Assembly (NCBI RefSeq): GCF_007990525.1
Contig: NZ_AP019823.1
Location: 620,001 to 684,000, forward strand
Direction: 5' to 3'
Length of the DNA stretch: 64,000 bases
From: Leptotrichia hofstadii
GTDB taxonomy: Bacteria; Fusobacteriota; Fusobacteriia; Fusobacteriales; Leptotrichiaceae
Numbering within the stretch: position 1 is the stretch's first letter; each line of letters starts with the position of its first letter. Below, one piece after another: positions 1 to 10,900 of the stretch. The position numbers were made by a program, and so were the translations under genes. Under the pieces are notes generated by a model, which did not search any database, was not told the DNA's origin, and was given only the letters and a program-made list of their open reading frames with translations.

Positions 1-2
1 AA

Positions 3-1448
3 CCGATAAATTTTAACAATTATGTAAAAGAGTATCCGTATACTGAATTGAGAGCAGATGGGGAATTTGTAGGATTGCCTGAAGGACAGTTTGGAAATTC
101 TGAAGTTGGGCATACAAATATTGGTGCTGGAAGAGTAGTTTACCAAATGCTGCCAAAAATTACAAAAGCTATTAAAGAAGGTACAATTTTAGAAAATAAA
201 GTGCTGTCAGATATTATGGAAACTACAAAAGCAAATGGAAAAGCTTTACATATTACAGGATTGACTTCTGACGGTGGAGTTCACTGTCACATTAATCACA
301 TAATTGGATTAGCTGACATGGCTAAGAAAAAAGGACTTACTGAAGTTTATGTTCATGCGATTATGGATGGAAGAGATACTGCCCCTGAAAGTGGAGTGGA
401 GTACTTGGCACAATTGCAAAAAGCATTGGATGAACTTGGTGTAGGAAAAATTGCTACAGTTGTAGGAAGATACTATGCAATGGATAGAGATAACAACTGG
501 GATAGAATAGAACTTGCCTATGATGCTCTAACTTCTGGAGAAGGAAACTTGGCGGCAACTGCTGATGAAGCAATCAGAAATTCTTATGCAGAAGGAATTA
601 CAGATGAATTTGTAAAACCTGTTAAAATTGGTTCAAAAGACAATGGATTAATTAAAGATGGAGACGGTGTAATTTTTGCAAACTTTAGACCTGATAGAGC
701 CAGACAATTAACTAGAACATTTGTTGACCCTGAGTTTACTGGATTTACAAGAAAAGTTTATCCTAAAGTAAACTTTGCTACAATGGCTCAATATGACGCA
801 ACATTCAGCTCGCCAGTGGCATTCCCGCCTGAAACGATTGTAAATGGATTTGGGGAAGTTGTATCAAAAGCTGGATTAATCCAAGTAAGAACAGCAGAAA
901 CTGAAAAATATGCACACGTAACATTCTTCTTCAACGGAGGAAAAGAAGAACCATATCCAGGAGAAATCAGATTGTTGTCTGATTCACCAAAAGTTGCAAC
1001 TTATGATCTGCAGCCTGAAATGAGCGCTTATAAAGTGAAAGATAGATTAATAGAAGAATTAAATACTGGAAAAGTTGACACAGTTGTATTAAACTTTGCA
1101 AATCCTGACATGGTTGGGCATACTGGAAATGTAGAAGCTGTTATGGAGGCTTGTCAAGCGGTGGATAACTGTACTGGGCAAATTGTAAGAAAAGTATTGG
1201 AACTTGATGGTGCAGTATTAATTACAGCAGATCACGGAAATGCTGACTTATTAGTAAATCCTGAAACTAAAGAGCCTCATACAGCACATACTGTAAATCC
1301 TGTTCCATTTATCTTCATCTCAAATGATATGAAAGATGCAAAATTGAGAACAGATGGAAAACTAGCTGACATTACTCCAACAATGCTTGATTTATTAGGA
1401 TTGGAAAAACCAGCTGAAATGGATGGAAGTACATTAATTATAAAATAA
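3..1448 (+). CDS. gpmI: 2,3-bisphosphoglycerate-independent phosphoglycerate mutase, 5'-truncated by the window edge
   Basis: Interconverts 3- and 2-phosphoglycerate in glycolysis, in the cytoplasm. The frame is open from base 3 with no start codon, so the first few dozen residues lie outside the window. A TTG at 48 is in frame, but family-like sequence (NNYVKEYPYTELRADGEFVGLPEG) already precedes it, so it is not the start. The fragment shows GNSEVGH with the catalytic serine, HCHINH and DGRDT in the transferase-type insert domain, the RPDRARQ motif, and the C-terminal metal sites DHGNAD and HTAHT. These are diagnostic of the Mn-dependent alkaline-phosphatase-superfamily mutase. It is the last gene of its unit and is followed by a clear terminator. 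Identity is secure; only the N terminus is missing. Confidence 0.97.
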   Translation, partial: PINFNNYVKEYPYTELRADGEFVGLPEGQFGNSEVGHTNIGAGRVVYQMLPKITKAIKEGTILENKVLSDIMETTKANGKALHITGLTSDGGVHCHINHIIGLADMAKKKGLTEVYVHAIMDGRDTAPESGVEYLAQLQKALDELGVGKIATVVGRYYAMDRDNNWDRIELAYDALTSGEGNLAATADEAIRNSYAEGITDEFVKPVKIGSKDNGLIKDGDGVIFANFRPDRARQLTRTFVDPEFTGFTRKVYPKVNFATMAQYDATFSSPVAFPPETIVNGFGEVVSKAGLIQVRTAETEKYAHVTFFFNGGKEEPYPGEIRLLSDSPKVATYDLQPEMSAYKVKDRLIEELNTGKVDTVVLNFANPDMVGHTGNVEAVMEACQAVDNCTGQIVRKVLELDGAVLITADHGNADLLVNPETKEPHTAHTVNPVPFIFISNDMKDAKLRTDGKLADITPTMLDLLGLEKPAEMDGSTLIIK

Positions 1449-1504
1449 TGGTTTTATAATTAAAAATCAATTTAAAAACAATCGTAAAAATAGTATATTA
1501 AAAG

Positions 1505-1544
1505 AAATCTCTCTAAAATTTATATAAAAAAGAGAGATTTTTTG
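1505..1544 (+). terminator. Rho-independent terminator of gpmI
   Basis: A 10-bp stem (AAATCTCTCT at 1505-1514 with AGAGAGATTT at 1531-1540) runs into a T tract 57 nt after the gpmI stop codon. Confidence 0.85.
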
Positions 1545-1573
1545 TTGTAATAGAAATAAAAAAATGCTATAAT
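1545..1573 (+). promoter_or_regulatory. Promoter of the giant autotransporter gene
   Basis: TTGTAA (1545-1550), a 17-nt spacer and TATAAT (1568-1573) with an extended TGC in front. It follows the gpmI terminator directly. Transcription would start near 1580, leaving an untranslated leader of about 390 nt before the ATG at 1973. Confidence 0.7.
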
Positions 1574-1579
1574 ACTACG

Positions 1580-1972
1580 AAAAGCAATTTCAAATTTTAG
1601 ATTTAAATTTGAAAAATATTTAAGCTTCTTCAAAATCAAACTGGTAAAACAATTAAGCTTGGAGCTTGAGTAGAATAGCTATGATTTTTGAGTTTGGTTT
1701 TAAAGCAGTTTTATTAGCAAAAATTAAATAACATAATTCATAAGCCAATCAGTTTAATGTATCATTATTATGATTTAGATATTAATGATATTGAGGGAAA
1801 TAACAGTTTCAGGTATGATTGGCTATAATTATGAATAATTAAAAAATTGTAATTATTACAGAGTAATAAGCATTTAAAATTTAAAAAATAGTAATCGGAT
1901 AATCCAGGCAGGTAAAAATTAATTGATTATCCAAAGCTAAAAAAGAAAAATGTAAAAAGGAGAATTTAGAGT
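1580..1972 (+). other. Long structured 5' leader of the autotransporter mRNA
   Basis: No gene is visible in this stretch. Two inverted repeats stand out. The first is large: ATTCATAAGCCAATCA (1736-1751) pairs with TGATTGGCT plus TATGAAT (1816-1836, with a 5-nt bulge), and a smaller TATCATTA/TAATGATA repeat lies inside it. The second, GGATAATC (1897-1904) with GATTATCC (1925-1932), closes a 20-nt loop just upstream of the ribosome-binding site AAGGAG (1957-1962). The leader could control translation or stability of the 11-kb message; this is inference. Confidence 0.5.
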
Positions 1973-4900
1973 ATGAGTAACAATTTAAAACAGGCAAAAA
2001 AAGATTTAAAAGCCTTTGCTAAAAGGGCTAAAAATGTAAAGTACACGGAGTCGCTGCTGTTCACGTATCTAATAACGGGAATGATAACTTTTTCAGTTGG
2101 AGTGAATACATCTTCAAATGTACTTTATGAACGTGCAAACAAGGAGCTTATAATGTCAGCTGACAAGACACGTACCGCCATAAAGAAGGCAAAAAAGGAA
2201 AATGAAGAAACTATAGAAGAATTGAATCTGGAATTAATTCAGCTGATGGAACAGGGAGATCACGTTGTAAAATCAAAATGGGATTCGTGGCAATTTGGAT
2301 CAAATACCTTTATGTCAAAGAACAATGGGTCTTACAAGGGAAGAGGAGACAAGGCTTCCAAATACCCTTTTGTAGGAATTTATAACCGTGGAAACTGGGC
2401 AGAAACAGGAGCTTTGGCAAATAGAAGAAGAGCTGTAAATCCGCCGATTAATTCATCATCTGTAGGATCAACGTCTTATGGGCTGGCTTCGTTATTACAC
2501 GTTCAAGAGCCAGAAGTAGAAATTCAGATAATGGCAAATGTACGTCCAAAATCCATTTTAAAAGAAGAAATAACAATTATGCCACAAATTGATATGCCAA
2601 GGGAAGTTGTGAGACCTTCAATCAGCCTGAACGTTAACACGCCTCTGGAAGCACCTGTGCTGACATTGCCTAGACTGAATCCAGTAACTATCAATGTTCC
2701 AAATCCACAGGAACCAGACACACCGCCAACAGTAACTGCGCCAAACATCACGATGAACTTGTCAACGCCATCAATCAGCCTGAACATTGCACCGCCACAG
2801 CTGAACATGGAAATAACGCCGCCAACACCTACAGTAAATACTTTGACAATAACGCCTCCGAGCGTTACACCGGTTAGTGCAATTAGTGTAAATAAGCCGG
2901 CTGCACCGAGTGTTACACCACCTAGTTTAACACCAAGTACAGTATCGTTTACAGTTCCAAATTTGGATGCTTATGGAAATGCTCAAGGGACTACAATGAA
3001 TATGAATAAGAATTTAAGTGGAACTTATAGATTATCTGACGGTTCAAAAGTTGGTAAAGGAAATGCAATTGCCGAATACATTGCTAATACTGGAAATTTT
3101 ACTGCAGCTGATAATACAACTATGTATGTAGACGTAACACAAAAAAGAGCAATAACATTGGATCCAGGACTTCCTACAAAACAAGGGGGGATAAGCAGTC
3201 CTAACTATTCTTTTGAAAATAAGGGTAAAATTTATTTAGAAGCTGATCTTACAGCAGGTATAGAAGTACAGCCGGACACTCATGCTGGGGATATGAAGGT
3301 TACAGGTATAAACAGCGGAACTATTGAAGGGCGAGGTAACAATCAGGTTGCAATGCTATTTACATCTGAAAATCCTACTGTTAAAAATAATCATACTTTG
3401 ATAAATAAAAAAGATATTATTATGACAGGTAAGAATTCAGCAGGATTTGCAACAAGCAACTTTGCAGATCTTAATAAGACTTCAATTAGTTGGCATATGA
3501 CAGCTACAAATACAGGAAATGTTACTTTAACTGGAGAAAAAAGTCATGGTATGGTAGTGGCTAAAACTCAAGTTCCGATAGGTAGTAATTCTAGTTTTGA
3601 AAATAGCGGGACAATTAATGTGAATGGGAAAGAATCTGGTGGAATTACCTTGTTAGATAAGATACCGACTGCAACAAATACTGGTACTATTAATATAACA
3701 GGAAAAAATTCTTTTGGGCTTTATTCTGAAGTGGATTCAAAGATAAAAAATGCTGGAAATATAAATATTAAAGATGGTGCTACAGGAAGTATGGGAATTA
3801 GAGTTGGAAGCGCTACAGCGACTAATATGTCCAACGAAGGTGGAACTATTACTATTAGCAGTAAAGATGGTAATAATATGGGGGTTTATTCACAAGATGC
3901 AGCATTTGATAATAAAGGTGCTATTAAAGTTGAAGGAAAGAATGGAAATATTGGAATGTATTTCAATGGAACAACTGGAACAAATAAGAATCAAGGTGCG
4001 ATTACTGTAACTGGAGAAAACGGTTATGGTATAATGCTTAATAAAGGTTCAATTTTTGAGAATCATGATTCAATAACAGCAACAGGAACTGATGCTATGG
4101 GAATGTACATGAAAAATTCAACTGCTACAAACAAACAAAATAAAACGATTTCAAGTACAAAGCATCATGCAGTAGTTCAGGATGGCGGAACATTTACGAA
4201 TGAAGGAACTGTTTCCACTGAAGCAGGTGGAAAAGTTGCTTTATATTCTGAAAACGGGATATTTACAAACACGTCTGATGGAACAATATCGGCTAAAAAT
4301 GGTGGAATCGCTATGTTTGTAAAAGATTCCCAAGGAACTGTCGCTGGGAAAATTAATGTTGGAGATTCAACAAAGAATGATACAGGAATAGGAGTATACA
4401 TGGATGCCGCCTCAACTAAGACAGTAACATTTAACGGAAATGCAGAGCTTACTTTGGGGAAAGGTACGGTTGGATTGTATGCAGAAGATGCAGATAAGTT
4501 TGGTACAGGATTTGCCATAAGCGCTTTAAAGACTAGTGTTGGAGATGGAGCGGCATTAGCTTATTTTGGCTCTACAGGAACAGGAACTATAAGTTCTGGA
4601 ACTTTATCTAACTTGACAGTGCTTAAAATGGGTGCTAAATCAACACTTCTTTATGGAGATACAGGATCGACAGTAAAAGTTGATGATGATATTGATATGA
4701 CGACATATTCAAATGTTGACAAGACAGCCCAGTTTTTAGTATCTAATCAAGGTACTGCTACAATTAACAGCGGAAAAACGATTAAATCTAATTTGAAGAC
4801 TACAGTTTCAGGACTAAGTGGAGCCAATATAAAAAATGAAGGTACAATTGATATGACAGCAACTGAGGAAGCTGTAGGTATTTATTTAAAGGCATCTACA

Positions 4901-7900
4901 GGAACGAATGAATCCTCAGGTACAATTACTGTGGGAGAGAAAAAATCAATTGGAATTTATGGAATAGAAACTTCTACACTGAAAAATAAAGGTACAATTG
5001 AGACAAAAGGAGAATCCTCTGTAGGGATGCTTGGAGATAAGAGTACGATAGAAAATGCTTCAGGAGGAACTATAACTACGGAGAAAGAAAAATCGGCAGG
5101 AATTTATGGAGCTAATGAATCTACGATTAAGAATGAAGGTACAATAACTGCCAAGGAAACCGAATCAGCAGGAATTTATGCCGATGACAGCCAAGTTACA
5201 AATGCTTCGGGAGGAATCATAAATACTGAAAAAGGAAAATCGGCAGGAATTTATGGAGTATTTTCAAAAACAAACAAAATTGAAAATTCGGGAACTATAA
5301 ATGTAGGGACAGCATCTTCTCCAGGTACTGAAACTCAAGGAGTGGGAATCTATGCCCAGCTAAAAACTGGAGCTGCAGGAAATTTAACCGTAGAAAATAA
5401 AGACAAGATAGAAATCAGCATAAAGGATTCAATTGGGATTTATGCTCAGAATGAAACTGGAGATGACAACAGGATTGCTGTTACGAATGAAAAGGACATT
5501 GTCTCAACATCAAATGCTGACGGAGCAATTGGGATAATGGCGAAACAGTCTAAAGTTACTAATGCGGCTGCAGGTAAAATAGAGCTGGAAGGAAAAACTT
5601 CTGTAGGAATTTATGGAACAGTTAAGTCTGTACTTCAAAATCTTGGAACTATTCATCTTAAAAATACAGCAAATGACTCAAAATCAGTCGGAATGCTGTC
5701 GGATGGAAAAACTATCACGAATGACGGAACTATTAAGATGAGCGGTGGCGCCTCTGCCGGACTGCTTGGTAAAAATGGAGCTACAGTAACAAATAATACA
5801 AGTGGAACTATTACAGTAGAAGGGCAAAAATCAGCTGCAATCTATACTGAAAATTCTACACCTGTAAATAAAGGGACAATAAATGTTGAAGGTAAGGAAT
5901 CAGCAGGAATATTTGCGAAAAATACTGATAATAAGGACTACACTATCGAAAATACGGGAACAATAAACTTAAAAGGGACTGCAACACCTCCTGGAACTCA
6001 GTCAGCTGGAATATATGCTGAACTTGGATCTGGAGCTGGAAAAACAACTGTGTATAACAAAAATGACATAGTGGTGGGACAGGAAAGCTCCGTTGGAATT
6101 TATGTTAAAAACAACACAGGTGACAGAAACAAAGGAAAGGCAATAAATACTGGGAAAATTGATCTGGATGTTGACAGTACCGTTGGAATTTTTGTTGACA
6201 AGGCGATTGGAGAAAATGAAGGCGTTATAAATGTGAAGAAAAAAAATTCGGCAGGAATGTATGGAAGCAATGATTCTGAAATAACAAATAAAAAAAATAT
6301 AATTATTTCAAGTGAAGATTCGGCAGGAATGTACGCGTCAGACTCAAATGCGACGAATGATGAAAATGCGAAAATAACGATAAACGGTTCTTCGGGAGCA
6401 ACTAGCGGATCGGCAGGAATGTATGGGAAATTGTCTAAAGCATCGACTAGCAATTACACAATACTGAATAAAGGGGCAATTGAAATTGAAAGTGTAACGA
6501 AGAATGTTGGAATTTACGGTGAAGTTGAAAAAAGTGCAACTAGCAAGCTGACATTGCAGAATGACAAGGATATAAATATTGCCGCAGGAAGCAAGCAGTC
6601 TGTGGGGATGTTTGCAGTAAATGATGAGGACAATGACAAGGATAAGCTGGAAGTAGTCAACAATGACAATATTACTGCAAAATCCGAAGAATCCATAGGA
6701 ATATCAGCTCAGAAAAGTACGGTTAAAAATGCTGGAACTATCACAATGGAAGATAAGAAATCAGCTGGAATCTATGGAAGCAAGGGATCAAAAGTAACAA
6801 ATGAGAAAGAGATAGAAATAAAAGAGGAAAAATCAGCAGGAATCTATCTTGAAGACAGTGACGCTGTAAATGCTGAAAACGCAAAGATTACAGTTCATAA
6901 AGGAGAATCGGCTGGAATTTACGGTAAATTTACTAGCGGATCAAAAGCCGACAATACAATTGAGAATAGCGGGGAAATTATACTTAAATCTGGAACTGGA
7001 AAGCAAAGCGCAGGTATTTACGGGGAGCTTGAAAGCACAGCCGCTAAAAAGCTGACAATAAGCAATAAGAATAAAATAGAAGTCGATATGGAAGAATCGG
7101 TTGGAATATATGCTAAAAACGGAAAATCCTCAAAGACGGACCTGATTGCTGAAAATGAAGGAACAATTGACCTGAAGTCTAAAAAATCCGTTGGAATGCT
7201 GGCTGACAAGTCTGTAGCAAACAATAAGAATGAAATCAATATTACTAACGAAGAAGCAACAGGAATGTATGGAACAAACGGCTCAGAAGTGACTAATACA
7301 TCTGACGGTACAATATTAATTGAAGCGCCTAGTTCAGGAAATGACAGCAAATCAACTGGAATCTATGTTACAGAATCAGGGACAAAAGGTGTAAATGATG
7401 GAAATATCATTATAAAAGGTAAAAAAGGTACAGGGATGCTTGCTACAAAAAGTGCTGAAATTGTAAATAATAACTTGATTCAAGGACCTTTAGATTCGGT
7501 GGAATCTGTAATTGGAATATATGGTGTCGATAGCGGGACAATCGTTACAAATGAAAAGGATATTGAGCTGCATGGACAAAAATCAACAGGAATATTCTCT
7601 AAAGATGATGCTGTGGCAAAAAATAAAGGAACGATAACATTAAAGCCTACATCTAAGAACTCTGTTGGAATGTTTGGTTCATCAAGCGCTTCAGGAAAAA
7701 CTATCAAACTGCTAAATGCAGGAACGATTGATATAGAATCTGAAAGCTCTACAGGAATGTTTACAAAGAATAAAGGAGATTTAGGAGATTCGACTGTGGA
7801 AAATGAAGGAACAATCAACCTGAAGCAAAAAAGTACAGTAGGAATCTACACTCCAAAATCTGATATAAAGAAAGTAGGGAAAATAAACCTGAATGATGAT

Positions 7901-10900
7901 GCGGATTCATCTGTTGCGGTATATCTTTCGGATGAAGCTAAAGCTGACACATCAACAGGGGAAATTGATCTGAATGAAAAATCACAAAATCAGGTTGCCT
8001 ATTATGTAAAAGGAACAACAGCTACAGATACAGGAAAGCTCTACGGAGGAAACATCGGAAAGATAAAAGGATATGGAGTTGGAGTTTATCTTGACGGAGG
8101 AACGCTGGATGCAAGTACATCTAAACTTGACTATACTGCCAGTGGAAATACAGGAAAAGGGATAATTGGACTTTTAATGAAAGGCAATGCCAATATCACG
8201 GCCTATACAGATGAAATAAAAGTTGGAGATTCGGTATTGAGCGATGACGGATTGAATGACTTTTATGCAATTGGGATATATGCAGATGGACAGCAGGCTA
8301 AAAATATGACTGCCAATATCACGGCAGGTAAAAACGGAGTTGGACTGTTTGCTGAAAATAAGAGTAATATCACTTATGCGGGAACAATGAATATTGGAGA
8401 TGGAACTACAGCTGGAACGGGAATCTACATTGGAAACGGATCGGATGGAAAATCTGCTTCTACAGTAACAATTGCAAGTGGAGCTGATATAAAGCTTAAC
8501 GGTAAAAATGGAGTTGGTGCAATAGTTACAGGTGGAGCGACTGCCAACTTTGAGTCTGGATCAAAAATTGAGTTTGGTGGAGATGGAGTAGGTATCTTTG
8601 GACAAAAAGGCGCAATTATTAACGATAACGGAGGAACGCTTGTTACGAATGGACATTCTGTAGAAAGAACAAGAATAACAGAAGGAAGCTCTATAACTTC
8701 AAAAAATTTAACAGTAGCACTTGGAAATGCCTTGGATACGGGAAATATACTTTCTCACGTTATAAATGGGGAAGCTATAATACAGACAGGAGTAACAGTT
8801 GAAGCTAAGCCAAGTACAAAAAATATCATCGGTCTAATGGCAGACGGTAACAAGAATCCTGGATTAACTTGGGTAGGAACAGCAGGATACGAGGCTGAAA
8901 ATAAAGGTAAAATTGATCTTTCAAATGCCGTTACAAGTACTGCCATGTACCTTGATTCCTCAAGAGGGCTTAACTCAGGTGAAATTACCATAGGAGACAA
9001 ATCTACAGGAATCTATGGAATTTACAACAATACAACTGCAAACTACAGCGGATCGACTACAAAAAATATTGGAACAATAACAACTACGGCAGCTTCTAAA
9101 ATTGAAGTTGGAGATGAATCTGCGGCAATTTATTCTATAGGATTTGATAAAGTTGAAAATAAAGGTGAAATAACAGGTAAAGAAAAATCAGTTGGAATTT
9201 ATGCGACAAATGGTCCTGCCGATGGTCATAAAGCAATAAACATTGTAAATAATGGAGATATAACGCTAGATAAAGGTTCAGCGGGAATATATGTTTCTCC
9301 TAAGCCGGCAACTTCAGGAGCCTCAAAAGTTACAAATACTGGAAACATTACAATTGGAGATTCCATTGTAAATACTGGAACTGGAAAAGTGGAAACAACT
9401 TCGGTTGGAATGTATGTAGAACATAAGACTACTCTTGATACGACAGGAGACGTAAAAGTTGGAAATAAAGGATTTACATTATATGGAAATGATTCGACAA
9501 TAAACGTGAACGGCGGAAACTATGACTTCTCAGACAGCGGAAGCCTTGCCTACCTTGAAAACAATGCAGTTCTTAATTATAACAACAGCGGAACATTGAC
9601 AACATCGTCAGAACCAATGCTGTTTATCGTCAACAGTAAGGCAAATATGAACAATAATGACATTATTGTAACTTCCAAAGGAACGGGTATTTATATGAAT
9701 GGAGTTTCTGAATTTAGCGGATGGAATAATATGATTTTAAATAACGGCTCTACTGGTATTTATGTAGATAATTCATCAGCTACGGTTACAGGTAAGAAGA
9801 TAACGGGGACATCTGACAAGGCAAAAGGAATTGTCTCAATAAATTCTAACGTGACAAATAATGCAGATATGGAATTTTCAAGCGATGATTCAATTGGAAT
9901 TTTCTCACAGAATAAATCGTCAGCTGTAAAAAATATCGTAAATAATGGAAATATTAATATTACAGGAAAACGTTCAATTGCCGCCTATTTAGAAGGTACA
10001 ATGGAGCAGTCGTTTGAAAATACGGGTACAATAAATGTTGACAAGACGACAACCGCTGTAAAAAATGACTCTACAGTTGGAATTTATGCACAAAGTGGCT
10101 CTAAAATCAACATAAAGAACAGCGGAAAAATAAATGTTGACGAAGCTTCATTTGGAATATACTCGCTTAGTGAAGATGGAAACGTGGAAACTACGGCAAG
10201 TTCAGAAATAAACGTGGCTGACAAGGCGATTGGCGTGTATAAGAAATCTGGAACTGCCAATCTGGGAGGAAAAATTAATGTGGCAGATCACACGGCAACA
10301 GAAGTGAACAGTGAGCCTGTGGGAGTCTATGGAACAAGTGGAGTTGTAATAAATGACAGTACTTCTGATTTCATCGTTGGGGACAAATCTTACGGTGTAA
10401 TCCTTGCAAACCCTGGATTAAGCAAAACAAATGTTTATTCAAATTCTTCTTCATCAAAGATAAGCTTAGGAAAAGAATCGACATTCCTTTACACTGAAGG
10501 AACATCACAGGTTACAAATAATGGAACAATTACGTCTGGAACAAATAACGGAATTATAGCAATTTATGGAAAAGACGGAGCAAACATTATAAATAACGGA
10601 ACAATTGACTTGTCACAAGGAATTGGAAATCAGGGTATTCTTGTAACAGGAGCATCGAATGCTGTAAATAGAGGAACAATAAAAATAGGAAAAACTGACA
10701 AATCTGATCCAGATAATATTATCTACGGAATTGGAATGGCTGCTATTGATGGAGCGTCTGCAACAAATGAAAGGGATATTTACGTTTCAGGAAATCTAAG
10801 TATCGGAATGTATGGAGATAAGAGCGGTACAACTTTGAGAAATGCTGGAAACATTTATCTTGACGCTTCTGGAGCGACTTCAACTGACAAGATTCAGACA

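Noticed and set aside
48-50. TTG at 48 as the start of gpmI
   Set aside because: Family-like coding sequence continues upstream to the window edge, so the gene is simply cut off.
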